Source: Methanosarcinales archaeon | GTDB taxonomy: Archaea; Halobacteriota; Methanosarcinia; Methanosarcinales; Methanosarcinaceae | Length of the DNA stretch: 33,049 nt | Reading direction: 5' to 3' | NCBI GenBank assembly: GCA_031260345.1 | Contig: JAIRKA010000109.1 | Span: 1-33,049 of the forward strand | Part shown: one piece after another, positions 8,838 to 17,044 of the stretch | How positions within the stretch are numbered: the stretch's first letter is position 1 | How the letters are laid out: every line of letters begins with the position of its first letter | The notes under the pieces: model-generated | Databases searched by the model: none | What the model saw: only the letters and a program-made list of their open reading frames with translations | Told to the model about the DNA's origin: nothing | Program-made: the position numbers and the translations under genes

Positions 8838-9815
8838 TCAAATGAGAAGTTCTTCTCCGATATCCAAACAAGTCAAAAAGCTGTCGATTTCGCCGTTTTC
8901 ATCTAATTTGCAGATTTTACGGTAAGGCTCGCCGAGCGGCTCCTGCCCGAGCGGATAAGTGCCGTAATGCATCGGAATTAAATGTTTGGCGCCGAGAATG
9001 TTCGCCGCTTTGGCAGCTTCATCAGGCGTTATGTGAACGAATTCGGCAACGGATCGCGGCGTATAAGCGCCGATTGGAAGAAGCGCGTAATCGATATCCG
9101 GAAACAGCTTGGCAATTTCTTCAAAGTGCATTCCCCAAGCAGTGTCACCGCCGAAATAAATTGTTTTGTCATTGCAGCGGATGATAAAACTGCCCCAAAG
9201 TGTTCGATTGTTGTCAAAAATATGCATTCCTGACCAGTGGAAACTCGGAAGGAAATAAACTTCAACGCCCGGCTTTGTTTCGTACTGCTGATACCAGCCG
9301 GCTTCTTGATATTTTTTGGTAAAAAATCGGACATAATTTCGGCCGTTTAACGGAATCAGCGCCTGCGTTTTATTATTTGCTTTGAAAATTCTCCGAAGCG
9401 AACGAAGGTCTGCATGATCGTGATGCATGTGAGAAATGAGGACGTAATCAACATATTTGAACTCTTCAATTTCACAGGGAAGCGGAACAAGGCGATTTCG
9501 CATCGGAAAACTGTAATAAGACGGATCGGTCAAAAAAGTAACGCCGCCGAGTCTTATAAAAAAGGAGGCATGACCAAGCCAAACAATCATATCTTCATTC
9601 GAATTCATAAAATCGTCATTCAAACAAAACCCGGCGTAGGATGTATCTTTTTTTCGCTCTTCGCGCTGCGGATTATGAAATCGGGATTTGACAAACTTCT
9701 TCACGCTGATTTGGCCGGATTTTTCATTCAGAAAAGAATTTCCTTTCATAGGGTTTCCGATCCAATCTTCTTTAATAATCGGCAGCGACGAATTGGAAGC
9801 ATACTTAATTGACAA
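8838..9815 (-). CDS. MBL-fold metallo-hydrolase, UlaG/NAPE-PLD-like
   Basis: VWLGHASFFIRLGGVTFLTDPSYY, ISHMHHDHADLRSLRR (HxHxDH), YFGGDTAWGMHF, LIPMHYGTYPL. Confidence 0.9.
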   Translation of the reverse strand: MSIKYASNSSLPIIKEDWIGNPMKGNSFLNEKSGQISVKKFVKSRFHNPQREERKKDTSYAGFCLNDDFMNSNEDMIVWLGHASFFIRLGGVTFLTDPSYYSFPMRNRLVPLPCEIEEFKYVDYVLISHMHHDHADLRSLRRIFKANNKTQALIPLNGRNYVRFFTKKYQEAGWYQQYETKPGVEVYFLPSFHWSGMHIFDNNRTLWGSFIIRCNDKTIYFGGDTAWGMHFEEIAKLFPDIDYALLPIGAYTPRSVAEFVHITPDEAAKAANILGAKHLIPMHYGTYPLGQEPLGEPYRKICKLDENGEIDSFLTCLDIGEELLI

Positions 9816-9980
9816 AATAACACCTGTTCAGCGTTTTTAGACTTGTTCTTGATCGGCTTTTAAGAGAATATTAAAAGAATGTATTTGTATCTAGTATAAA
9901 AACTGAATATAAACTTTCGGATTCAAAACTTTTTTATAAAAATCCGAGCTAATTTAAAATAAAAATGAAGAGAGGGTCAA

Positions 9981-10535
9981 ATGAAAATTATCGGAATACT
10001 CGGAAGCGCTCGTGAAGGCGGAAGCACACGTTATTTAATTGAAGAAGTCATGAAAGAGCCGAAAGCAAAAGGCGCCGAGACAAAAATATACAATTTAGGA
10101 AAAATGGATATCCGATGCTGTCTCGGATGCGGAGTCTGCCGCAAAAAAGAAAGAGACTGTGTTCGAAAAGACGATATGCGCCTTCTTTATGAAGAAATGA
10201 AAACAGCCGACGCGATCATCATCGGAACGCCGATTTACATGGGCGAAATGACCGGGCAGTTAAAAACGTTCATTGACCGCTGTTTTGCTTTAAAAGATGC
10301 GCAGAGCAAGCCGCTGATTCCGGCAGGCAAAAAACTTGCGGTTGTCATTACACAGGGCGCGCCGATGCCGGATCATTACATCAAAACGCCTGACCGAATC
10401 GAATATATTTTCAAAGGACTCGGTTTCATTCCTATCGGGAGAATTACCGCCGTGAGCGTTCACAACACAGAAGAGCTTTTACAGAACAAAGACGTTTTGG
10501 AGCAAGCAAGAGAACTCGGCAAACAGTTATTATAA
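9981..10535 (+). CDS. Iron-sulfur flavoprotein / NADPH-dependent FMN reductase family
   Basis: IIGILGSAREGGSTRYLIEEVM FMN-binding loop; cysteine cluster CCLGCGVCRKKERDC; GTPIYMGEMTGQLKTFIDRC. Confidence 0.9.
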   Translation: MKIIGILGSAREGGSTRYLIEEVMKEPKAKGAETKIYNLGKMDIRCCLGCGVCRKKERDCVRKDDMRLLYEEMKTADAIIIGTPIYMGEMTGQLKTFIDRCFALKDAQSKPLIPAGKKLAVVITQGAPMPDHYIKTPDRIEYIFKGLGFIPIGRITAVSVHNTEELLQNKDVLEQARELGKQLL

Positions 10536-10594
10536 TATGCAAAAAGTTGTTCATATTCATTATATTTTCAATAATCCAAAAGAGCGAATCGATT

Positions 10595-11500
10595 ATGAAA
10601 GATTGCATGAGTCATGATATGCAGCGTAAAATTTCCAGACATCCCTGTTATTCTCCGGAAGCGCAGCATAAATTCGGGCGGCTGCATTTGGCTGTTGCGC
10701 CTTCCTGCAACATACAATGTAATTACTGCGATCGAAAATTTGACTGCGTCAATGAAAGCCGTCCGGGCGTGACAAGTGCTGTGCTGTCGCCGAAAGACGC
10801 AATGGAAAAGACCACTCTGATTCTGAAACAGCACCCGTACATCAGTGTCATCGGCGTTGCCGGCCCCGGAGACCCGCTTGACAATGACGAAACGTTTGAA
10901 ACCTTCCGCCTCATCCGCGAAAATTTCCCCGACATAACGCTTTGCATCAGCACAAACGGGCTTTTGCTTCCCGACAGATTTGATGAATTGGCGGCGTTAA
11001 ATGTGGAAACGCTGACCGTTACTTTGAATGCGACCGACCCCGAGATTCAAAAAGAAATCGTCAGCATGATTTATTACAACGGCAAAAAATACGAAGGACG
11101 AGAAGCGGCTGAAATTTTGATTCAAAATCAATTGGAAGGAATCCGAAAAGCCGTCGCTGCCGGAATAACCGTTAAAATCAATACGGTTCTGATTCCGGGA
11201 ATCAACGACAAGCATATCATTGAAATCGCAAAGAAGATGAATGAAATGGGCGTCTACATCATGAATATCATGCCGCTGATCAATCAAGCTGCGTTTAAAG
11301 ACATTATACCGCCGACGGACTTGGAAAGAAAAGCCGTTCAAGATGCTTGCGCGCCGTATGTCAAGCAGATGAGGCACTGCCGCCAATGCCGCTCGGACGC
11401 TTACGGTCTGCTGGGGGAAGATTTGTCGGTGGAAAAAAAGAAAAAGAAAGAAGATTGTGGCGGGGAATTAAAAATGATTTCTCTGAAAAGAGAGGAATGA
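10595..11500 (+). CDS. nifB: NifB-type radical SAM protein (stand-alone core form)
   Basis: HPCYSPEAQHKFGRLHLAVAPSCNIQCNYCDRKFDCVNESRPGVTSAVLSP with CxxxCxxC; GVAGPGDPLDN; CRQCRSDAYGLLGED. The ORF track starts at a TTG (10547); internal ATG at 10595 is more plausible. Confidence 0.88.
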   Translation: MKDCMSHDMQRKISRHPCYSPEAQHKFGRLHLAVAPSCNIQCNYCDRKFDCVNESRPGVTSAVLSPKDAMEKTTLILKQHPYISVIGVAGPGDPLDNDETFETFRLIRENFPDITLCISTNGLLLPDRFDELAALNVETLTVTLNATDPEIQKEIVSMIYYNGKKYEGREAAEILIQNQLEGIRKAVAAGITVKINTVLIPGINDKHIIEIAKKMNEMGVYIMNIMPLINQAAFKDIIPPTDLERKAVQDACAPYVKQMRHCRQCRSDAYGLLGEDLSVEKKKKKEDCGGELKMISLKREE

Positions 11501-11522
11501 AAGACGTAATTGTAATACACTC

Positions 11523-13589
11523 TTAAACCGTCAATAAATGATCCAAAACTTTTTTGAAATTGTCTTTTGTCTCATCTGTTATTTCGTTTTCAAAAATTTT
11601 CTTTTTGAATAAGGAAGATTCATTCCACTCTTTGTCTTTTAGATTATATTTTTTTGCGTCTGCTGAAGAAAACAAACTTTCAAGATTTTTATAACTTGGA
11701 TTTACTTCATTCAAAGAAATAATCAGGTCTTTCTCCTTGGATTTATTTTTAGCGCTTAAACCCTGCCTATCAGCATCAACCAAAAGACGTGGATTTGTAT
11801 CAATTTCAGAAAGAATATCTGCAATATTATTACCAATTCCACCGACAGGCAAGAAAACTAATGAATTATAGTTTTGTTTTTCTCTAACGAACAATAATTT
11901 AAAAGCAGTCAGGTAATTATAATCAGTAATTCCTTCTGTAAAAATCACCTTTTGGTCTCCAATTAAAATATGTCTGCCAACGGTTAAACCTCTAAGAACA
12001 AAATCCAATTTGTCTGCACCTCTGCTAACAACATCAAATTTGTCTTCAATAATCACATGACCGTGTTCATCACGTTGCATTAATCGGAGTTCATCTAAAT
12101 AATCGCAATCAATCAAGAACGGTGAATGAGTACTAATCACAAATGTGAGACCATTTTTTTGTGCGAAGTCTTTGAGGAACTTACGCAATTCAAACTGTCC
12201 TGAAACATGAATATTTGTAGCAGGCTCGTCCATAATTATGATATCCCCAGGCTTTAAATCTTCCTTATATGCAAAATTAAAGAAGAAATCAAAAAACCAC
12301 CTGAAACCTGTGGATTGTTTATCGAGGTCAAGAGTGACATCCCCCCTATCAAGTAAAATATGAATTTTTTCAGATTCAAAATCAAATTTAAAGGCATACT
12401 CCTCCCCTGCATCACAGAAATACATATCATTAAAGTATTTTGTAATTTTTCCAGGTAACTCTTTATTTAGTTTTTTTCCAAATTTTTCCAGATAGCTTTT
12501 TTGGCTTTTTCCTTCATATTTGCTATAGATATCATCAAGAGCATTCTGACTTTGTCCCATTATTTTCAGGACATTCTTAATAAAAGCAGTAGGTTTATCT
12601 GGTTTACAAACAAGATCTTGTTGCTTAATAGGTTTTTGTGTATACACAACAATTCTAGAAGATAGTAAATAATCATGCTCAGTAGTAATACTAGCTTCTT
12701 CGGTTTCTTCCACTAATGGAGCTGGATCCTTTGAATTAGTCTTAGCAGTAGACTTCTTAAAATTAGTCTTCTTAGTATCAGTTTGAGACTTAAGCGAAAG
12801 AATGGTTTTACTTTTTTCAACGATTTTTTCTTTCGTAGTTTTCATATCTAAGTTAATTTGGTCAGAAATTTCTTCCAAATTGCTAAAGATATTTGCATTC
12901 GACCCTTGTTCTTTCAATTCAAGAAGTCTCTTTTCAATAGCAGAAATTAGATTTGGAGTATTGTTATAAACTTGTCCGTTCTTTAGTCTTGCCAAGTAAA
13001 TCTCTAAGTCTGCTTTTCCATCACTTCCAATAGTCCTATTTGTAATCAAGTCACTAATCAATTTACGTTCCAATTCGGTTGGATACTTATTTTTGTTTTT
13101 GTTCCGTTCAGATTTAATAGCATCCATTCTTTCAATTATATCTAGCTTCTCAGACCGAAGATCTTTCAAATAATCCTCTAAATTTTTAATTTCTAGTTCA
13201 ATAGTTCCAATTTTTTTAGAAATACTAATCTCATTGTTTTGACTAGCAGATCCATCAATTTCTAAAGAGTTGATTTTATCATTATCTTGAACGAACATGG
13301 AAATAGCAGGTTTTTGAGTACTATGGATAAAATCTGGAGAATCGTCTTCTTCAAGTTTTTTACTCCCAAATGCTTCCAAAGCAGCTAAAACATTTGATTT
13401 ACCTGAATTATTGGGACCGACAAGAAGTACAAGATCCCCTAAATCTTCTTTATTCAACCCGCGATTAAGAACAAGCTCTGCAGGTCGTTCTTTTTCGTCA
13501 AATGTAATACCAACATTCCTAAAATCTTTGATGGTTAATTTTCTAACATTTGAATTCTTTTTCTTCATTGCTATACCATTACTTACCAT
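11523..13589 (-). CDS. OLD-family-like AAA ATPase with C-terminal TOPRIM domain and a coiled-coil insertion
   Basis: Walker A LLVGPNNSGKSNVL; IIIMDEPATNIHVSGQFELRKFL ... FVISTHSPFLID (Walker B/H-loop); TOPRIM-like VIFTEGITDYNYLTAF and PRLLVDADRQG; Lys/Glu-rich coiled-coil region between. Confidence 0.82.
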   Translation of the reverse strand: MVSNGIAMKKKNSNVRKLTIKDFRNVGITFDEKERPAELVLNRGLNKEDLGDLVLLVGPNNSGKSNVLAALEAFGSKKLEEDDSPDFIHSTQKPAISMFVQDNDKINSLEIDGSASQNNEISISKKIGTIELEIKNLEDYLKDLRSEKLDIIERMDAIKSERNKNKNKYPTELERKLISDLITNRTIGSDGKADLEIYLARLKNGQVYNNTPNLISAIEKRLLELKEQGSNANIFSNLEEISDQINLDMKTTKEKIVEKSKTILSLKSQTDTKKTNFKKSTAKTNSKDPAPLVEETEEASITTEHDYLLSSRIVVYTQKPIKQQDLVCKPDKPTAFIKNVLKIMGQSQNALDDIYSKYEGKSQKSYLEKFGKKLNKELPGKITKYFNDMYFCDAGEEYAFKFDFESEKIHILLDRGDVTLDLDKQSTGFRWFFDFFFNFAYKEDLKPGDIIIMDEPATNIHVSGQFELRKFLKDFAQKNGLTFVISTHSPFLIDCDYLDELRLMQRDEHGHVIIEDKFDVVSRGADKLDFVLRGLTVGRHILIGDQKVIFTEGITDYNYLTAFKLLFVREKQNYNSLVFLPVGGIGNNIADILSEIDTNPRLLVDADRQGLSAKNKSKEKDLIISLNEVNPSYKNLESLFSSADAKKYNLKDKEWNESSLFKKKIFENEITDETKDNFKKVLDHLLTV

Positions 13590-13769
13590 ATTTTCCCTCT
13601 TTTTCCAATATTGGATGCTTTTTCAATATAATCGAATAAACATCGTATATAATACTTTACATTTTTTGTAAATTGCCCATACTTTCGTACAATTCGAATA
13701 AAACAAATGATTTAAAAGATGAAGCTGTTAGAACTGAGATAACGGAATAAAAAGCGGAAACAGAGAATT

Positions 13770-14786
13770 ATGAATGAGATGAAGAAAAGCCCGCCAATTA
13801 ATTTAGAAAAACTCGCCCAGACCATCCGAACTTTTGACGGTACCGCCCGAAAAAGTCCGATTGCATCCGTCTCGGAAATTTTCAAAGAGGTTGCCGACGC
13901 TTACGGCGGCTGCGTTGTTGATTTCGGTGACGACGCCGCGGCAATTGACATCGGAAACGGTGACGTTATTTTATTTTCCGCCGACGGCATTTGGGGCAGA
14001 TTGATTGAAAAAAGCCCTTGGTGGGCGGGTTTTACTTCCGTTCTTGTCAATGTGAATGATATTGCCGCAATGGGCGGGCGGCCTCTTGCGATGGTTGACG
14101 TTGTTTCCTCAGCCGATCCCGAAACGTTTAAAGAGATTTTTAAGGGAATGGCAGAAGGCGTCAAAAAGTTCGGTGTTCCCGTTGTCGGCGGACATACGCA
14201 TCCCGAAGGCGAAAAATCATTATCTGTCGCGATTATCGGAATCGCTAAAAAAGAATATATTATTCGAAGCGATACCGCAAAACCGGGAGACGTCGTCATT
14301 TATGCGATTGATTTGGACGGGAGAACCGGCCCGAACTCACTTTACAGCTTTGAATCCGTTTCTTCAAAAACGCCTGAAGTGATTCGAAAAATGTATGAAG
14401 CGCCTCAGATTATCGGGCAGAAACGGCTGGTGACAGCCGGAAAAGACATCAGCAATCCGGGAATTATCGGAACGCTTGGGATGCTGTGCGAAACAAGCGG
14501 CGTTGGGGCGCATGTTCGGCTTTTGGAGATTGTGATTCCGAACGACCCCGAAATAACGGTTGAAAGGTGGATGCTGATGCATCCCGGAACCGGATTTGTT
14601 TTTACGGCGGAAGCGGGCAATGCGGAGGAATGCATGCGCGTTCTCTCTGAAGGCGGAATGACGGCAGCGGTCTGCGGTGAAATCACGGCGGATAAAAAAG
14701 TGATTATTTCAGACGGGGCGGATTCGGCGGTTGTTTTTGATTTTGAAAAAGATATAATAACGGGCATTCAAAAATCATGGCATTAA
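13770..14786 (+). CDS. Methanogenesis marker protein 2-like (AIR synthase / selenophosphate synthetase-related)
   Basis: VVDFGDDAAAIDIGNGDVILFSADGIWGRLIEKSPWWAGFTSVLVNVNDIAAMGGRPLAMVDVVSS and VPVVGGHTHPEG are AIR-synthase-related N-domain motifs. Confidence 0.78.
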   Translation: MNEMKKSPPINLEKLAQTIRTFDGTARKSPIASVSEIFKEVADAYGGCVVDFGDDAAAIDIGNGDVILFSADGIWGRLIEKSPWWAGFTSVLVNVNDIAAMGGRPLAMVDVVSSADPETFKEIFKGMAEGVKKFGVPVVGGHTHPEGEKSLSVAIIGIAKKEYIIRSDTAKPGDVVIYAIDLDGRTGPNSLYSFESVSSKTPEVIRKMYEAPQIIGQKRLVTAGKDISNPGIIGTLGMLCETSGVGAHVRLLEIVIPNDPEITVERWMLMHPGTGFVFTAEAGNAEECMRVLSEGGMTAAVCGEITADKKVIISDGADSAVVFDFEKDIITGIQKSWH

Positions 14787-14911
14787 AGTAAATATTATCC
14801 CACCAATAGTAGATATTGTATCACTAAATTAGAATTATATTACTTTTTAAGGTAATATTTGTTATCCAAATATCAATCTTAATATAATGAATGAAGCTTA
14901 ATTACTGATTC

Positions 14912-15670
14912 ATGGAGTCTATGGCAATTCTTATTGTGATAGGGATACTGTCAAGTGTTTTTATTTTTGGATTAAAGACGGGGATTGGCTGCGGTTTTTC
15001 AAAAACCGGCAAAGGCACTGTGTTTGTTTTATGCCTTTTATACTTCGCGATCGCTCTTGTTGCGGGGTATTTCATGGATGTGCTTGACGTCACATCCTTT
15101 ATGGCTTCACCGTTAGCAACCGCGATTCATATTACGCTTGCTTTGTTCTTATTGATCGGCGGCATCGTCACAATGAAAAAGTGGCATGCCGGTTGTGATG
15201 TATCGAATAAAACCTTTTTAATCATGGTTTTTCCGTGCCCTGTCTGCATGGCGGCGCTTCTTGTCTCATGCATTGCGCTTTCGACTGTTGTTGACCTGAA
15301 CGGCCTTGTGATCGGCGCACTTGTCGGGGCCGTTTTCGCGATTTCAATATTGGTAACGACATATCTGATGAGAAATCTAAGCAAAGTCGCAAAGAAATTG
15401 AATATCGACTTTGACGGAACACCGGACACGCTCGGCGCGATTATGGTATTTATCGGTTTGTTCTATCTGATTGCCTCGATTATGATTCCGGCATACATCA
15501 GTTCAGGAAACGTCCAATCAACGGCAGTGAACGTGTTTGGTACAACCGAAATTGTTGTTTTAATTGGAATCTGCTTGCTTGTTTTGTTCGGTGCCCTTTT
15601 AACAATTACAGCTGACAAGTCGAGCAAGAAGGAAAAAAATTCCCGGAAAGGGAGATCGAATAATTTTTGA
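14912..15670 (+). CDS. DUF2162-like multi-TM membrane protein (putative transporter)
   Basis: Multiple hydrophobic segments; FPCPVCMAALLVSC motif; position just upstream of ExbB/DUF2149/CobN genes. Confidence 0.7.
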   Translation: MESMAILIVIGILSSVFIFGLKTGIGCGFSKTGKGTVFVLCLLYFAIALVAGYFMDVLDVTSFMASPLATAIHITLALFLLIGGIVTMKKWHAGCDVSNKTFLIMVFPCPVCMAALLVSCIALSTVVDLNGLVIGALVGAVFAISILVTTYLMRNLSKVAKKLNIDFDGTPDTLGAIMVFIGLFYLIASIMIPAYISSGNVQSTAVNVFGTTEIVVLIGICLLVLFGALLTITADKSSKKEKNSRKGRSNNF

Positions 15671-15748
15671 ATAAACTAAAAACGAACTGAAATAAAAAAC
15701 AAAATAATTTAGGGTAAAAATAATAAGAGGAGACAGTAGGGGAAAATT

Positions 15749-16414
15749 ATGGTAGAAATTGCATTTTTATCTGACTTCGGGTCAACAATGACATTTATTA
15801 CGTATGTTTTTTCAAATTCACTTTTGTATCCGGTCATGATATTGTTGCTCGTGTTTGCGCTTGTATCGCTGATCTTAACCGGTGAATTTATTACGGAATA
15901 CACACGCCGCAACAGAAATCAAAGAGAGCTGGAAAAGCAAACGTACCGCATCAGCGATATTATGAAGTCATCTCAGTCTTCTGATATCCGATACAAAGAA
16001 TCGGCGTCTATTCTCAGAAGTTTCGGCGGTAAACAGACTCAAATGGTTACCGCTTTTTCAAAAGATGCGGCAGATTCTGTTGAAGCGGGTGATTTGAGGC
16101 ACATTGAAAAAATCGCGGATGACTATGAAATTAGGATGACGAAAATAACAGAAAAGACAAGACTTATTACAACAATCGGCCCGATGCTCGGTTTGATGGC
16201 AACATTGATTCCGCTCGGCCCTGCTTTAATCGGTTTGACGGAAGGCAACATTGCCGCGCTTGCGACAAATCTTGTGATCGCGTTTACGACAACAGTTGTC
16301 GGTTTGTTTGCAGCATCCCTTTGTTTCGGTTTAACAACCATCCGCAACCGCTGGTATTGGCAGGATATGATTGATATTGATTACCTCATCGACGCCTTGG
16401 AGGAAAAGAAATGA
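15749..16414 (+). CDS. MotA/TolQ/ExbB-like proton channel family protein
   Basis: TM segments plus TRLITTIGPMLGLMATLIPLGPALIGLTEGNIAALATNLVIAFTTTVVGLFAASLCFGLTTIRNRWY, the ExbB/TolQ signature region. Confidence 0.9.
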   Translation: MVEIAFLSDFGSTMTFITYVFSNSLLYPVMILLLVFALVSLILTGEFITEYTRRNRNQRELEKQTYRISDIMKSSQSSDIRYKESASILRSFGGKQTQMVTAFSKDAADSVEAGDLRHIEKIADDYEIRMTKITEKTRLITTIGPMLGLMATLIPLGPALIGLTEGNIAALATNLVIAFTTTVVGLFAASLCFGLTTIRNRWYWQDMIDIDYLIDALEEKK

Positions 16415-16803
16415 GCAGAGCAACCAGAAGAGCTGTGCGCGGTTCAACATTTGCCCAAAATAATGCCGGGAACCCGATGAACAGCGTTGCGAATGTTTTT
16501 GACGTCGCAATGGTTTTCGCGGTCGCCTTGCTTGTTGCGCTTGTTATGTCATTCGGCATGAGCGAACTTTTAACGGAGCAGGATGTGACAATTGTCATAA
16601 ATCCGGGACAGGAAAACATGCAGATTATTCAAAAGACTGAGGACGGCATTGAAATCATGGAAATCAATGCTGAGCAGCAAATCGGCGGTGGTATCGGTGA
16701 TATCCTCGGAACGGCGTATCGGTTGGATGACGGGCGTGTGATATACGTCCCTGAAGGGAATAATACGATTGAACGCGCAAGCGCCCCGGCTGACAGCACA
16801 TAA
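16411..16803 (+). CDS. DUF2149-like single-TM protein with ExbD/TolR-like topology
   Basis: Overlaps the ExbB-like stop by 4 nt (ATGA). Short basic N-terminus, one TM (VFDVAMVFAVALLVALVMSFGM), soluble C-terminal domain. Confidence 0.75.
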   Translation: MSRATRRAVRGSTFAQNNAGNPMNSVANVFDVAMVFAVALLVALVMSFGMSELLTEQDVTIVINPGQENMQIIQKTEDGIEIMEINAEQQIGGGIGDILGTAYRLDDGRVIYVPEGNNTIERASAPADST

Positions 16804-16810
16804 TTAATGA

Positions 16811-16846
16811 CTGAAATGAAAATTAATTTTTCATTTCAGCTTTTTT
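16811..16846 (+). terminator. Intrinsic-type hairpin and T-tract after DUF2149
   Basis: CTGAAATGAAAA-TTAAT-TTTTCATTTCAG: perfect 12-bp stem followed by CTTTTTT. Confidence 0.75.
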
Positions 16847-16889
16847 GTGATTATTTTTTTTACATGATTTGAACCCAAAAAGATAATAA

Positions 16890-16920
16890 TTATTACCTAA
16901 ATATATGCATTTATTACCTA
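16890..16920. promoter_or_regulatory. Two identical 10-mers TTATTACCTA spaced exactly 21 bp, upstream of cobN
   Basis: TTATTACCTA at 16890-16899 and 16911-16920; AGGTAATA (opposite orientation) also at 14850-14857 upstream of the DUF2162 gene. Confidence 0.35.
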
Positions 16921-17044
16921 TTATAGCATTATAGAATTTAGAATTTGTTTACTTTTCTTGACAAGTGAATGATTCATATGTGGATAAAAGTCTACTTGAC
17001 TTGGTTTTAGCTTATTTTATGAATTAAAAAATAGGGATGATAAA

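Noticed and set aside
8686-8925. 79-aa plus-strand ORF overlapping the end of the MBL gene
   Set aside because: Overlaps a confident minus-strand CDS; composition not protein-like. The GC island inside is treated as possible RNA instead.
15127-15429. 100-aa and 66-aa minus-strand ORFs within DUF2162
   Set aside because: Antisense to a plausible membrane-protein CDS; no supporting signals.
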